Position numbers and translations under genes: made by a program
Source of the DNA: an uncultured Pseudomonadota bacterium
Lineage (GTDB): Bacteria > Pseudomonadota > Gammaproteobacteria > Burkholderiales > JALYOK01
DNA: 41,163 nt
Direction: 5' to 3'
Assembly: GCA_902826775.1 (NCBI GenBank)
Contig: CADEHE010000020.1
Coordinates: 1-41,163 of the forward strand
Shown here: positions 9,275 to 17,259 of the stretch, piece after piece
Position numbering within the stretch: position 1 is the stretch's first letter
Layout: the number at the start of each line of letters is the position of its first letter
Notes under the pieces: generated by a model
The model's database searches: none
What the model saw: the letters and a program-made list of their open reading frames with translations, nothing else
Told to the model about the DNA's origin: nothing

Positions 9275-9634
9275 TCACGGGTACTGCAGCATCAGGTAGA
9301 TGGGCGGCGGCGCGTTAACGTAGGTCGCGAGCGTGTTGCATGCCGGTACGGCTGGGTCGTTGTAGGACACATTCACGGTTTGCTGCTTGCTGGTCGCCAT
9401 GAGCGCAATACCGAGCCAGGTCATGCAGGTCGTCGCATCGATCCCTTTCCAATTCGTTCTTACGTTGCACAAGGCCGTGTAGTCGCCCCGCCAAGCAGCT
9501 TGGATCGTGAGCGTGCCGGTACTGTCCACGTAGGTATTGCTGATCTTGCCCTGACACCAGATTTGTGCGGCTGCGGCGAAGGGCGGAACTAACAAGCAGA
9601 GTGCGAGCGTGCAGGCAGCGAGTTTCTTGTTCAT
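9275..9634 (-). CDS. small secreted protein, array member 1
   Basis: This 119-residue protein starts at an ATG preceded by AAGGGA; the in-frame codon 57 bases upstream is rejected because it would put 19 polar residues before the signal peptide and lie upstream of the predicted transcription start. The signal peptide is MNKKLAACTLALCLLVPPFA, with cleavage before QIWCQG. The mature part has WCQGKISNTYVDSTGTL, CNVRTNWKGIDATTC and a late NTLATYVNAPPPIYLML. That is the layout of a small secreted family I recall from other proteobacteria without a known role. It is the first gene after the operator-promoter at 9670-9715. Confidence 0.78.
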   Translation of the reverse strand: MNKKLAACTLALCLLVPPFAAAAQIWCQGKISNTYVDSTGTLTIQAAWRGDYTALCNVRTNWKGIDATTCMTWLGIALMATSKQQTVNVSYNDPAVPACNTLATYVNAPPPIYLMLQYP

Positions 9635-9669
9635 TTTGTTTGTCCCTTGAATGGGAGTTTGCGTCGAGA

Positions 9670-9715
9670 ACTCTAGCCGCCCCGGGGGCACGGAAACAAT
9701 AGCCCGAGCGGGCTA
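9670..9715 (-). promoter_or_regulatory. operator-promoter of the secreted-protein/RHS locus
   Basis: The perfect inverted repeat TAGCCC-GAGC-GGGCTA (9700-9715) directly abuts a candidate -35 TTGTTT (9699-9694). An 18-base spacer and a -10 TAGAGT (9675-9670) follow, all read on the minus strand. A start near 9663 would give a leader of about 29 nt and place the operator centre near -44, the usual position of a LuxR-type activator site. The same arrangement recurs at 10696-10741 before the luxR gene. The palindrome is seen directly; the promoter boxes and the regulator assignment are inferred. Confidence 0.6.
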
Positions 9716-9783
9716 GACAAAACGCGCGCTAACTAGCTCAAAAGAAGAACTTTTTGCCTTCGCGGGCCGAAGAGTGCGACGGG

Positions 9784-10557
9784 TCAGACGACGCCCAATT
9801 GCTCTGCTTTAGTCACCGCATGCGTGCGGTTATTGACGCGCAGCTTGATCAAAATGCTGCGCACTTCGTTCTTCACCGTGTTCTGGCTGACCCCTAGAAT
9901 TTCGGCGACCTCCCAGTTGGTTTTGCCCAACTTGAGCCAATGCAATACTTCCTGCTCGCGCTTCGAGATCGCCCCGGGCGCTTGTTCGATCGCGCGAGTG
10001 ACGCGCCGGCTCTTCGCCAAAGCCCGCGCCAAGGCGAGATGCATGTGCGGCACCACCAGCTTCAAAATCTGCGCATGGCGCTCGCTGAGCGTACCCGGGA
10101 TGCGCGCAAAACTGAAGTAAGTCGCAACCGAGTGGCCCAGCTCGCGCACACCGTGCGCGGCGAGGTTTTCGAGGCCGGTTTGCTGGAACGCGCCGACCCA
10201 TCCGGGGGTGTTGCCGCTAACGGCTTGCGTCGCGTCCATCAGTTGCGGCGCCCGCTCGCGCGCCCACTTGGCGAAGATGGCGCAGCGCAGCTTGCCGTCG
10301 GGCGCGACAGCCGCTTCGAGCAAGCGCGGCGGGAAATCGCGGCTGACCATCTTTTGCACGACGGCGCCGTGATTGCGGTCGATTTCAACGATGCCGGCGA
10401 CCATCGCGCGGTGCGGCAGCAGGCTCTGCAGCTCTGCCGCGGTCCATTCGACGAACTGCTTGGGGGTGTCGATGGTCAGCGCGGCAGAAGCCATACCCAA
10501 CAGCGCAGCGCCGAGGTGTTGCGAATCCGCCTCTTGATTGAGAACGAGCGATGTCAT
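9784..10557 (-). CDS. LuxR-family transcriptional regulator, EpsA-like
   Basis: This 257-residue regulator has an AAGGGGAG ribosome site 6 bases before the ATG. The N-terminal ~190 residues are a helical sensor-like region without a recognisable acyl-homoserine-lactone or receiver signature. The C-terminal ~65 residues are a LuxR/GerE helix-turn-helix: ISKREQEVLHWLKLGKTNWE, then VAEILGVSQNTVKNEVRSIL and a KLRVNNRTHAV tail. The KTNWE wording is typical of EpsA, the regulator associated with exosortase/exopolysaccharide loci in betaproteobacteria. It sits upstream of, and on the same strand as, the secreted-protein/RHS genes. Matching palindromes before it and before those genes suggest autoregulation plus control of the locus. 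Confidence 0.85.
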   Translation of the reverse strand: MTSLVLNQEADSQHLGAALLGMASAALTIDTPKQFVEWTAAELQSLLPHRAMVAGIVEIDRNHGAVVQKMVSRDFPPRLLEAAVAPDGKLRCAIFAKWARERAPQLMDATQAVSGNTPGWVGAFQQTGLENLAAHGVRELGHSVATYFSFARIPGTLSERHAQILKLVVPHMHLALARALAKSRRVTRAIEQAPGAISKREQEVLHWLKLGKTNWEVAEILGVSQNTVKNEVRSILIKLRVNNRTHAVTKAEQLGVV

Positions 10558-10695
10558 GCGAAGCTCCCCTTGTTGTTATTTGAACGTGCACCCGTTTGGG
10601 CACAGCGCTTGAGCGAACTTTCGCGGGGGTCAGGAACTTACACGGCAGGCGCCTTTTGCGTTGTTCTGTTGCCCATCCGTTGCTCGCCGCGTTCG

Positions 10696-10741
10696 ATTAT
10701 CGGCGAGAACTCGCGGAAAGGGAAATAGCCCCGAAGGGCTA
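10696..10741 (-). promoter_or_regulatory. operator-promoter of the luxR gene
   Basis: The inverted repeat TAGCCC-CGAA-GGGCTA (10726-10741) abuts TTTCCC (10725-10720) as a weak -35. After an 18-base spacer comes GATAAT (10701-10696), a five-of-six match to the -10 consensus. The layout repeats that at 9670-9715, including the shared flanks (AATAGCCC...GGGCTAG) and spacer length. The leader to the luxR ATG would be about 130 nt. The repeat is observed; its use by this LuxR protein is inferred. Confidence 0.6.
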
Positions 10742-10880
10742 GTTGCCAACTATCGCTTTCGATCGGGCGACGAGAATCGCGACCCAATTGCAGGAAGGCA
10801 GCGGCTTCTCAACGCACACGCGTTGACCTAGAAAAGGGGACGTTGGTCAGCGCAAGATTGCTTCGTCGCCGCACCCAGGC

Positions 10881-10986
10881 CGTCATCCCGGCGACGCAAG
10901 GAAAGCGAAGCTCGGCCTTGGCGCGTCCGCGTACCGGGATCGAGTCGTCGCGCTGATTCCGGATCCCGGCTTCGACCGGGATGACG
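10881..10986. repeat. small intergenic inverted-repeat element
   Basis: This 106-base segment is bounded by CGTCATCCCGG (10881-10891) and its exact inverse CCGGGATGACG (10976-10986). The right arm is itself a hairpin, ATCCCGG-CTTCGA-CCGGGAT. Elements of this GTCATCCCGG...CCGGGATGAC type are scattered between genes in many beta- and gammaproteobacteria. It lies in the roughly 600-base gap between luxR (10557) and the secreted protein ending at 11155. That gap also holds the luxR promoter; no gene is seen in the rest. Confidence 0.65.
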
Positions 10987-11154
10987 CCGTCCTGGGCTTA
11001 TGGGTCCGTGCGCAGGCTTACCACCGAAACAGCCAGTTCGCAAAACGCAAATACAGGCAATAGAATATCCAATACACTCACTACCCATGAGCTTCTTGGG
11101 CTTATCCTTGTCCCTGTATAGATACGGAAGGCCACATACCGTGCCCTAGCAGTG

Positions 11155-11736
11155 TTACTTTAGTTTCGCGGTTAATACCGCAGAGGCGTCTTTAACCGTC
11201 GACAAATCTTCCAAAGGGATCATGTCGCGGCTGGACGCCCACCAAACGGCCGCGACTTTGCGCGTCTGCCAATCGAAGCGCTTACGTGCGCGCTGCTCGA
11301 AGCTGTCCACGGTCTTTTCTGTCATCGCATCGCTGCGATACAACAAGAACACGAAGGACAGATCGTCGCATTTCAGCGCGATCGGCAAGACGTCTTTAAA
11401 GTCGTTCTTGCCGTAACTACCGAATGCGCTTTGGTGAAACTTATCGAACACATCCTGCGCATGCTTGCAGTTCTTGACCTCGACCAATTTCGCCGATTTG
11501 CGCACCTTCCCGGCGAAACGGGCGAGGTAGTTTTCCGACAACATGAGGCGGATGTTTTCCGGGCGCTTAGGCTCGGCGCCCGCACCCAAATCAAGGGCGA
11601 GATACATGCCAAATGAGCCGTCCTTAGTGGCAATGCCCGACACCAGGTCTGGAGCATCGACAGCAGCGATGGCTACAGCCGCAGCCGCACTCGCCGCCAA
11701 CGCCAACACATTGATCCAACGTGACACGCTACGCAT
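11155..11736 (-). CDS. secreted protein of unknown function
   Basis: This 193-residue protein has a short basic start and a hydrophobic stretch (VLALAASAAAAVAIAAVDA), consistent with a Sec signal peptide. I do not recognise the mature domain. It is rich in Lys and Asp, with CKHAQDVFDKF and CDDLSFVFLLYRSDAMTEK as notable segments. The ATG at 11736 lies 3 bases after the ppsA stop and directly behind GGAG, which is too close. A GTG at 11727 has better spacing to that GGAG and gives an equally good signal peptide, so the start is uncertain by three codons. It probably shares the ppsA transcript. Confidence 0.7.
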   Translation of the reverse strand: MRSVSRWINVLALAASAAAAVAIAAVDAPDLVSGIATKDGSFGMYLALDLGAGAEPKRPENIRLMLSENYLARFAGKVRKSAKLVEVKNCKHAQDVFDKFHQSAFGSYGKNDFKDVLPIALKCDDLSFVFLLYRSDAMTEKTVDSFEQRARKRFDWQTRKVAAVWWASSRDMIPLEDLSTVKDASAVLTAKLK

Positions 11737-11739
11737 CTC

Positions 11740-14148
11740 CTAGACTTTCTTGGTTTGCAAGTCGGTCGCCTTGCGCTCACCTTGGCCGGCCAGATAGAGC
11801 CAAGTCTCGACCACGCTATCCGGATTGAGCGAAATGCTCTCGATACCTTCGCGCATCAGCCAATCGGCCAAGTCGGGATGATCGGACGGTCCTTGACCGC
11901 AGATGCCGATGTACTTGTTGTTGCGCCGGCAGGCCTGAATCGCCAAGCGCAGCATCTCCCGCACGGCGGGGTCGCGCTCGTCGAACGAACTGGCCACCAA
12001 ACCGGAGTCGCGGTCCAGCGCCAAGGTTAGTTGCGTCAAATCGTTCGAACCGATGGAAAAACCATCGAAGTACTCTAGAAAACGATCCGCCAGAATCGCG
12101 TTGGCCGGAATCTCGCACATCATGATAAGGCGCAGCGCGTTCTTGCCGCGCTCCAGGCCGTGTCCGGCCAGCAGCGTCACGGTGCGCTTGGCTTCTTCCA
12201 GCGTGCGCACGAACGGCACCATGATCTCGACGTTGGTCAATCCCATCTCGTCGCGCACCTTCTTAAGCGCTTTGCACTCGAGCGCGAAGCAATCCTTGAA
12301 CGAGTCGGCGATATAGCGCGAGGCGCCGCGGAAGCCGAGCATGGGATTTTCTTCCTTTGGCTCGTAGCGCTCGCCGCCGATCAAATTGTTGTACTCGTTC
12401 GACTTGAAATCTGACAAACGCACAATGACCTTGCGCGGCCAAAAAGCGACCGCGAGCGTGGCAATGCCTTCGGTTAGCTTTTCGGTGAAGAACGCCACCG
12501 GGTCGGCATAGCCCAAAGCGCGGCGCTCGACTTGCTGCTTGATATCTTCAGGCAAATTCGGATAATCCAGCGCCGCTTTCGGATGCACACCGATCATGGA
12601 GCCGATAATGAATTCCAAGCGCGCCAGTCCCACCCCGGAGTTGGGCAAGGACTGAAACTCGAATGCCAAGCGCGGGTTACCGACATTCATCATAATCTCG
12701 ACCGGGATATCGGGCAGCCGGTCGAGCGAGAGATCGATGACATCGAACTCAAGACGGCCGTTGTACACATGGCCCGTATCGCCTTCTGCGCAGGAGACGG
12801 TGACGAGTTCGCCGTCTTTGAGAATGTGCGTCGCATCTTCGGTGCCCACAATGGCGGGAATGCCTAACTCACGCGCGATGATCGCCGCATGGCAGGTGCG
12901 CCCACCGCGATTGGTGACAATCGCCGAAGCGCGCTTCATCACCGGCTCCCAATTCGGATCGGTCATGTCCGTAACCAGCACGTCGCCCGGTTCGACTTTA
13001 TTCATTTCAGCGACGTCGTAGATGACCCGCACCGGCCCGACGCCGATGCGTTGGCCGATCGCGCGGCCGCTGGTCAGCACCGGCCCGCTCTGCTTGAGGC
13101 GAAAGCGCCGGGTCTTTTCTTTAGTATGCGCCTTAACGGTCTCCGGGCGCGCCTGCAGGATGTACAACTTGCCGTCGACGCCGTCGCGCCCCCACTCGAT
13201 ATCCATCGCCCGGCCGTAGTGCTCCTCGATAATGAGCGCATAACGGGCGAGTTTCTCCGCTTCGGCATCGCTCACCGAAAAGCGGTTGCGGTCAGATTCC
13301 GCCACTTCCACTGTCTCGGTCGATCGCCCGGCACTGACTTGGCTGGCAAACACCATCTTGCTCATTTTCGAGCCCAGATTGCGCGTAATGACGGCCGGGC
13401 GTTGATGTTCCAGCATCAGCTTGCTGACGTAGAGTTCATCAGGATTAACTGCTCCTTGCACCACCATCTCGCCCAAGCCATAGCTCGAAGTGATGAAGAC
13501 GACGCCTTTGAATCCGGACTCGGTATCCAGAGTGAACATCACGCCCGAGGCGCCCAGATCGCTGCGCACCATGCGCTGAATGCCAGCCGACAATGCCACA
13601 TCGGAATGAATGAAGCCTTTGTGCACCCGGTAGGCGATGGCGCGATCGTTGTAGAGGGAGGCAAACACGTGCTTAACCGCATACAGCACATTGTCGATGC
13701 CCTGAATATTGAGGTAAGTTTCCTGCTGGCCGGCGAAAGAAGCGTCCGGCAAGTCCTCCGCCGTGGCCGAAGAACGCACGGCGACGGAAATTTCCGCGCC
13801 CGACTCATCTACCAGTTTCTTATACGCCGCGCGCACATCGTCTTCCAATCGCTGCGGCAGCTTGGCATCGACTACCCAAGAGCGAATTTCCGCGCCGACT
13901 TGCGCCAAGCGCTGGACATCGTCCACGTCCAACGCGCTTAGCGCCCGCTCGATCTTTTCCTCCAGCCCGTTCTCGCGCAGAAAGTCGCGAAACGCTTGCG
14001 CAGTGGTGGCAAAACCGCCCGGCACGCGCACACCGGCGTGCGCCAGCGCGCCGATCATCTCCCCGAGCGAGGCATTCTTCCCGCCCACGCGGGCCAGATC
14101 GCTCATGCGCAAATGTTCCAGACCGACTACATACTCAACGCGCGCCAT
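11740..14148 (-). CDS. ppsA: phosphoenolpyruvate synthase (pyruvate, water dikinase)
   Basis: PpsA converts pyruvate, ATP and water to phosphoenolpyruvate, AMP and phosphate, the committing step of gluconeogenesis from three-carbon acids. The 802-residue protein has the family's three parts: an N-terminal ATP-binding domain (VGGKNASLGEMIGAL near residue 25), the mobile phosphohistidine domain with GGRTCHAAIIARELGIPAIV (near 420), and the C-terminal PEP-binding barrel with the CGQGPSDHPDLADWL segment near the end. Length fits the family. I chose the ATG at 14148 (MARVEYVVGLEHL) over an in-frame GTG at 14181 because the -10 box at 14184-14189 would place the GTG upstream of the transcript start. 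It is divergent from its regulator ppsR. Confidence 0.96.
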   Translation of the reverse strand: MARVEYVVGLEHLRMSDLARVGGKNASLGEMIGALAHAGVRVPGGFATTAQAFRDFLRENGLEEKIERALSALDVDDVQRLAQVGAEIRSWVVDAKLPQRLEDDVRAAYKKLVDESGAEISVAVRSSATAEDLPDASFAGQQETYLNIQGIDNVLYAVKHVFASLYNDRAIAYRVHKGFIHSDVALSAGIQRMVRSDLGASGVMFTLDTESGFKGVVFITSSYGLGEMVVQGAVNPDELYVSKLMLEHQRPAVITRNLGSKMSKMVFASQVSAGRSTETVEVAESDRNRFSVSDAEAEKLARYALIIEEHYGRAMDIEWGRDGVDGKLYILQARPETVKAHTKEKTRRFRLKQSGPVLTSGRAIGQRIGVGPVRVIYDVAEMNKVEPGDVLVTDMTDPNWEPVMKRASAIVTNRGGRTCHAAIIARELGIPAIVGTEDATHILKDGELVTVSCAEGDTGHVYNGRLEFDVIDLSLDRLPDIPVEIMMNVGNPRLAFEFQSLPNSGVGLARLEFIIGSMIGVHPKAALDYPNLPEDIKQQVERRALGYADPVAFFTEKLTEGIATLAVAFWPRKVIVRLSDFKSNEYNNLIGGERYEPKEENPMLGFRGASRYIADSFKDCFALECKALKKVRDEMGLTNVEIMVPFVRTLEEAKRTVTLLAGHGLERGKNALRLIMMCEIPANAILADRFLEYFDGFSIGSNDLTQLTLALDRDSGLVASSFDERDPAVREMLRLAIQACRRNNKYIGICGQGPSDHPDLADWLMREGIESISLNPDSVVETWLYLAGQGERKATDLQTKKV

Positions 14149-14183
14149 GCTTGCCCACTCGATTTCCTCAAAGATAACCACTC

Positions 14184-14191
14184 ATTATAAT
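14184..14191. promoter_or_regulatory. palindromic -10 box shared by ppsA and ppsR
   Basis: The eight bases ATTATAAT are their own reverse complement, so they give a perfect TATAAT on both strands: 14189-14184 for ppsA and 14186-14191 for ppsR. No good -35 is visible for either direction, which suggests activator-dependent or weak promoters. The starts would lie about 29 nt before the ppsA ATG and about 34 nt before the ppsR ATG. Because the two boxes overlap, polymerase should occupy only one direction at a time. Confidence 0.5.
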
Positions 14192-14231
14192 CGACCCCCT
14201 CAGCAGAACCGGCATCCGTTCCCGTTTGACT

Positions 14232-15053
14232 ATGTCTAAGCGCCGCGTGGTCTTCTTCGTGTCCGATAGTACCGGCATCACCGCCGAAACCTTGGGGCAG
14301 AGCATCTTGACGCATTTCCCCTCGTTTGAGTTCGAACGCGTGCTGCTGCCGTTCGTTGACTCGGCCGCCAAGATGGAAGACGCCGTTGCCAAGATCAACG
14401 CCGCTGCCGCACCTGCAACACGCCCGCTGGTGTTCAGCACGCTGGTCGACGATGCCCTGCGCAGCCAATTGCTTAATTGCAACGGCATGGTGTTGGATTG
14501 CTTCGAGACTTTCGTCGCTCCGTTGGAGGCGGAGTTGGGCGAGCAGGCAACGCATTCGGTCGGACGTTCGCAGGGTGCGGGCAGCGTCAAGGAGTACGAC
14601 CGGCGCATGGAAGCGGTCAATTACACCCTATCGCATGACGACGGCGTAACGGCGCGCGATCTGGAAGAAGCCGAGATCATCCTGCTCGGCGTTTCGCGCA
14701 GCGGCAAAACGCCCACTTGCCTCTACATGGCGATGCAGTTTGGCATCAAAGCAGCCAACTATCCGTTGATCCCCGAAGACATGGAGCGCATGAAGCTGCC
14801 CTCGGCGCTCGAGCCACACATGAAGAAGCTGTTCGGCTTAACCATTCGCCCCGAGCGCCTGCATCAAATCCGCTCCGAACGCCGGCCCGGCAGTGTGTAT
14901 GCGGCGCTTTCCAACTGCAAGGCGGAAATTCAGGCGGCAGAAGCCTTGCTGCGCGCCGCGAGCGTGCCGTGCCTGGAATCGACCAGCAAGAGCATCGAAG
15001 AATTGGCAACGACGATCATCCACGAGGCGAAGTTGCAGCGACATGTCTACTAA
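14232..15053 (+). CDS. ppsR: PEP synthase regulatory protein (bifunctional kinase/pyrophosphorylase)
   Basis: PpsR inactivates PEP synthase by ADP-dependent phosphorylation of a threonine next to the catalytic histidine, and reactivates it by phosphate-dependent dephosphorylation. The 273-residue protein matches the DUF299/PSRP family. It starts MSKRRVVFFVSDSTGITAET, and the P-loop GVSRSGKT lies at 153-160, followed by TCLYMAMQFGIKAANYPLIP. I chose the ATG at 14232 over a TTG six bases upstream. It diverges from ppsA, and its end overlaps the next gene by 11 bases. Confidence 0.95.
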   Translation: MSKRRVVFFVSDSTGITAETLGQSILTHFPSFEFERVLLPFVDSAAKMEDAVAKINAAAAPATRPLVFSTLVDDALRSQLLNCNGMVLDCFETFVAPLEAELGEQATHSVGRSQGAGSVKEYDRRMEAVNYTLSHDDGVTARDLEEAEIILLGVSRSGKTPTCLYMAMQFGIKAANYPLIPEDMERMKLPSALEPHMKKLFGLTIRPERLHQIRSERRPGSVYAALSNCKAEIQAAEALLRAASVPCLESTSKSIEELATTIIHEAKLQRHVY

Positions 15054-15849
15054 CCGTATGAGCGCGGCCGACGCGAAGGCGGCGGCTTTCATCGCCGAGC
15101 ACCGCTTGCGCAAACAGCCGCTGCCGCAACTGCCAGCGGAATTCCGGCCGCGCGAATTGGCCGATGGTTACCGCGTGCAGACATTGGCCAACGATCGGCT
15201 TATCGCCGCAGGTTTCGGCGCCGCCGCCGGCCACAAAGTAGGCGCGACCAACCCTGTGGTGCAGCAGGCACTGCACGTCCCGCATGCGGTTGCGGGCGTG
15301 GTGTTCGCTAACACGGTGCACCACATTCATGCGCTGCTCGCCCGCACCGATTACGTGCGCCCCGGCGTGGAATGCGAGGTGGTGGCACTGATCGGCAGCG
15401 ATCTGCCGCCCCGCCCCGAACCGTATACGCGCCTGGAAGTTGCAAGCGCCATCGCAGCTTGCGCGGCTGGGATCGAAATCATCGACGACCGCTATGTGGA
15501 CGTGAAAGCACTCGGCGCTGCCTGCCTCATCGCTGACAACGGACTCGATGCCGGCGCGGTCATCGGCAAGCCGGTAGATTTTTGGCAGGATTTGAATCTT
15601 CCTGCGTGCAGCGCGACGATCACGGTAAACGGCAATGTTGTGGCGCAAGGTGTTGGGGCCGATGTCATGGGCGATCCGATCAACGTGGTTGTTTGGCTGG
15701 CCAATGATCTCGCGCGGCGCGGCTTGGGTCTGCGCGCGGGCGAATTCGTGTTTACCGGCAGCATGACGCCGATCGTTTGGGCGCAGCCGGGCGATGAAAT
15801 CGCAATTAGTATCGCCAAGCTCGGCGCCGCGACTTGCCGTTTCAGCTAA
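15043..15849 (+). CDS. 2-keto-4-pentenoate hydratase-like protein (FAH/MhpD family)
   Basis: MhpD/HpaH-type enzymes add water to 2-hydroxypenta-2,4-dienoates in meta-cleavage pathways; related decarboxylases use the same fold. The 268-residue protein keeps the family metal ligands, Glu110-x-Glu112 (GVECEV) and Glu145 (AAGIEIIDDR), and the C-terminal GEFVFTGSMTPIVWAQPGDE loop. The ATG at 15043 lies inside the end of ppsR (11-base overlap); a second ATG at 15058 is possible. No other aromatic-degradation gene is nearby, so the substrate is unknown and the link to ppsR may be only transcriptional. It converges on the TldE-like gene. Confidence 0.85.
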   Translation: MSTNRMSAADAKAAAFIAEHRLRKQPLPQLPAEFRPRELADGYRVQTLANDRLIAAGFGAAAGHKVGATNPVVQQALHVPHAVAGVVFANTVHHIHALLARTDYVRPGVECEVVALIGSDLPPRPEPYTRLEVASAIAACAAGIEIIDDRYVDVKALGAACLIADNGLDAGAVIGKPVDFWQDLNLPACSATITVNGNVVAQGVGADVMGDPINVVVWLANDLARRGLGLRAGEFVFTGSMTPIVWAQPGDEIAISIAKLGAATCRFS

Positions 15850-15913
15850 GGCCGCAACACAATCATTCGAGAGAGGTGTACGTTTGCCCGATTGCTTGGC
15901 GCGCCACTTGGTG

Positions 15914-17230
15914 CTACAGCGTGAGCGTCAAGCCATCGATAAGCGCACCGGGCAAATGCGAACTGGCGCTCGAACGCTCGCCGTACGTCGAAGGATCCAG
16001 CAAGAACTCACGCTCGCGCGTCAACGCGACAAGTTGCGAGCCGAGCATACGGTAAATGCTGTCATCGAAGCGCATTACATCCAGCGGCGCGACGATTTTC
16101 CCCTGCTCGACCCAAAAACACGCAAAGCGCGTCATCCCGGTGCAGCGCCCTGCGGCTCGGTCGGAAAAATTCAGGTACCAAAGATTGTTGATACACAGAC
16201 CGGTGTCTAGCGCGCTGAGCACTTGAGCGGCCGGCAAATCGCCTGCGGCCATTTCCATCGACTGCGGACTCTCCGCGCTCGAAGCACCGTTGCAAAGCAA
16301 GCCATATTCCTTTGCCGTGCGCGGCGCGACCAAAGCATCACCCAACACGCCGCGCTCGATCAGAGTGATGCTCGGCGGTTTCAGGTAGCCGTCGGACTGA
16401 AAACCGGCCGCCACGCCCGCTGCCGTGTGCTCGCGCAGCGTCACCGCGGGATGCAAGCGCTGACCTTCCTGCATGCGCAGCAGCGGACTGCGCTTGATCG
16501 CGCGCGACTTCGCCGAGAAACCACCCCAACCGAGCAGCCCTAGCAGCTCGTCAAGCGCACGCGGCGCCAAGTAGGCGCGGTACTGCGCTGCTGCGATGCG
16601 CCGCGCGGGTAGCCGCAGCAGGGCAAGCTGCTGTGCGGCGCTGTCCATCGACTGCCTCAGTTGCGCCGCGTCCCATTCGACACCGGCATAGCCGCTCTTG
16701 ACGGCTTTGTCGCCGCGGTCGTAGAGGCTCCATTCAAAGTTAAAGCTGGCCGTTTCGTGCCAGTTGCGCTGGCCGAGTGAATTGGCAAAGCCGCGATAGG
16801 TCGATCCCGCCGCGTAGATGCCGACCAAATCGTGGCCGTCCGCGCAGCGCACGATCTGCCCCACTATCTCATCTGCGCTGGGCAGATTTGCGCTGCGGCG
16901 CGCCTGCGTGTTGCGCACCTCGCGGGCGTAGTCGAGGTACGGGTCTACCGGTAGATCCTTGAGTATCTCTCTACTTGTCTCTATGGTTGTTGTACAAGTG
17001 GATATATCCCTGGCAGTACCGGACAAGCTGAGATTCGAGGTCACCTGCCGGCCGGCGCTGATCAAGCGCAGTTGCAGCCGGCGTTGCGCCACGCTGCCGG
17101 GCTGGCGCACCTTGCCTTGATTAAAGCGCACGAAATCCGAGCGCTCGCCAGCGAACCACAAAGTCAGCACTTCATCGCTCCGCACTTGCTGTGCGAGTCG
17201 CTGCGCGAGTTCGAAGAACTCAGCTTCCAC
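15914..17230 (-). CDS. TldE/PmbA-like protein, partner of the TldD-like protease
   Basis: This 438-residue protein belongs to the TldD/PmbA (U62) family. It begins at a GTG with GGGAG 6 bases upstream, 29 bases after the TldD-like stop. No HExxxH motif is present, as expected for the TldE subunit, which lacks the metal site and pairs with TldD. Recognisable parts are the RFNQGKVRQPG-type N-terminal strand, the CNGASSAESPQSMEMAAGDL region and the GRCTGMTRFACFWVEQGKIV C-terminal segment. TldD/TldE complexes degrade unfolded peptides and trim some RiPP leaders. Sequence and order suggest one of the divergent TldD/TldE paralogue pairs rather than the canonical E. coli-like pair. Confidence 0.85.
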   Translation of the reverse strand: MEAEFFELAQRLAQQVRSDEVLTLWFAGERSDFVRFNQGKVRQPGSVAQRRLQLRLISAGRQVTSNLSLSGTARDISTCTTTIETSREILKDLPVDPYLDYAREVRNTQARRSANLPSADEIVGQIVRCADGHDLVGIYAAGSTYRGFANSLGQRNWHETASFNFEWSLYDRGDKAVKSGYAGVEWDAAQLRQSMDSAAQQLALLRLPARRIAAAQYRAYLAPRALDELLGLLGWGGFSAKSRAIKRSPLLRMQEGQRLHPAVTLREHTAAGVAAGFQSDGYLKPPSITLIERGVLGDALVAPRTAKEYGLLCNGASSAESPQSMEMAAGDLPAAQVLSALDTGLCINNLWYLNFSDRAAGRCTGMTRFACFWVEQGKIVAPLDVMRFDDSIYRMLGSQLVALTREREFLLDPSTYGERSSASSHLPGALIDGLTLTL

Positions 17231-17259
17231 TCAAGCTCCCGCGCAAGCCATGCGCCGCG

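Noticed and set aside
10828..11088. Short minus-strand open frame between luxR and the 11155 gene
   Set aside because: It crosses the inverted-repeat element and translates to an Arg/Gly/Pro-rich stretch without a ribosome site.
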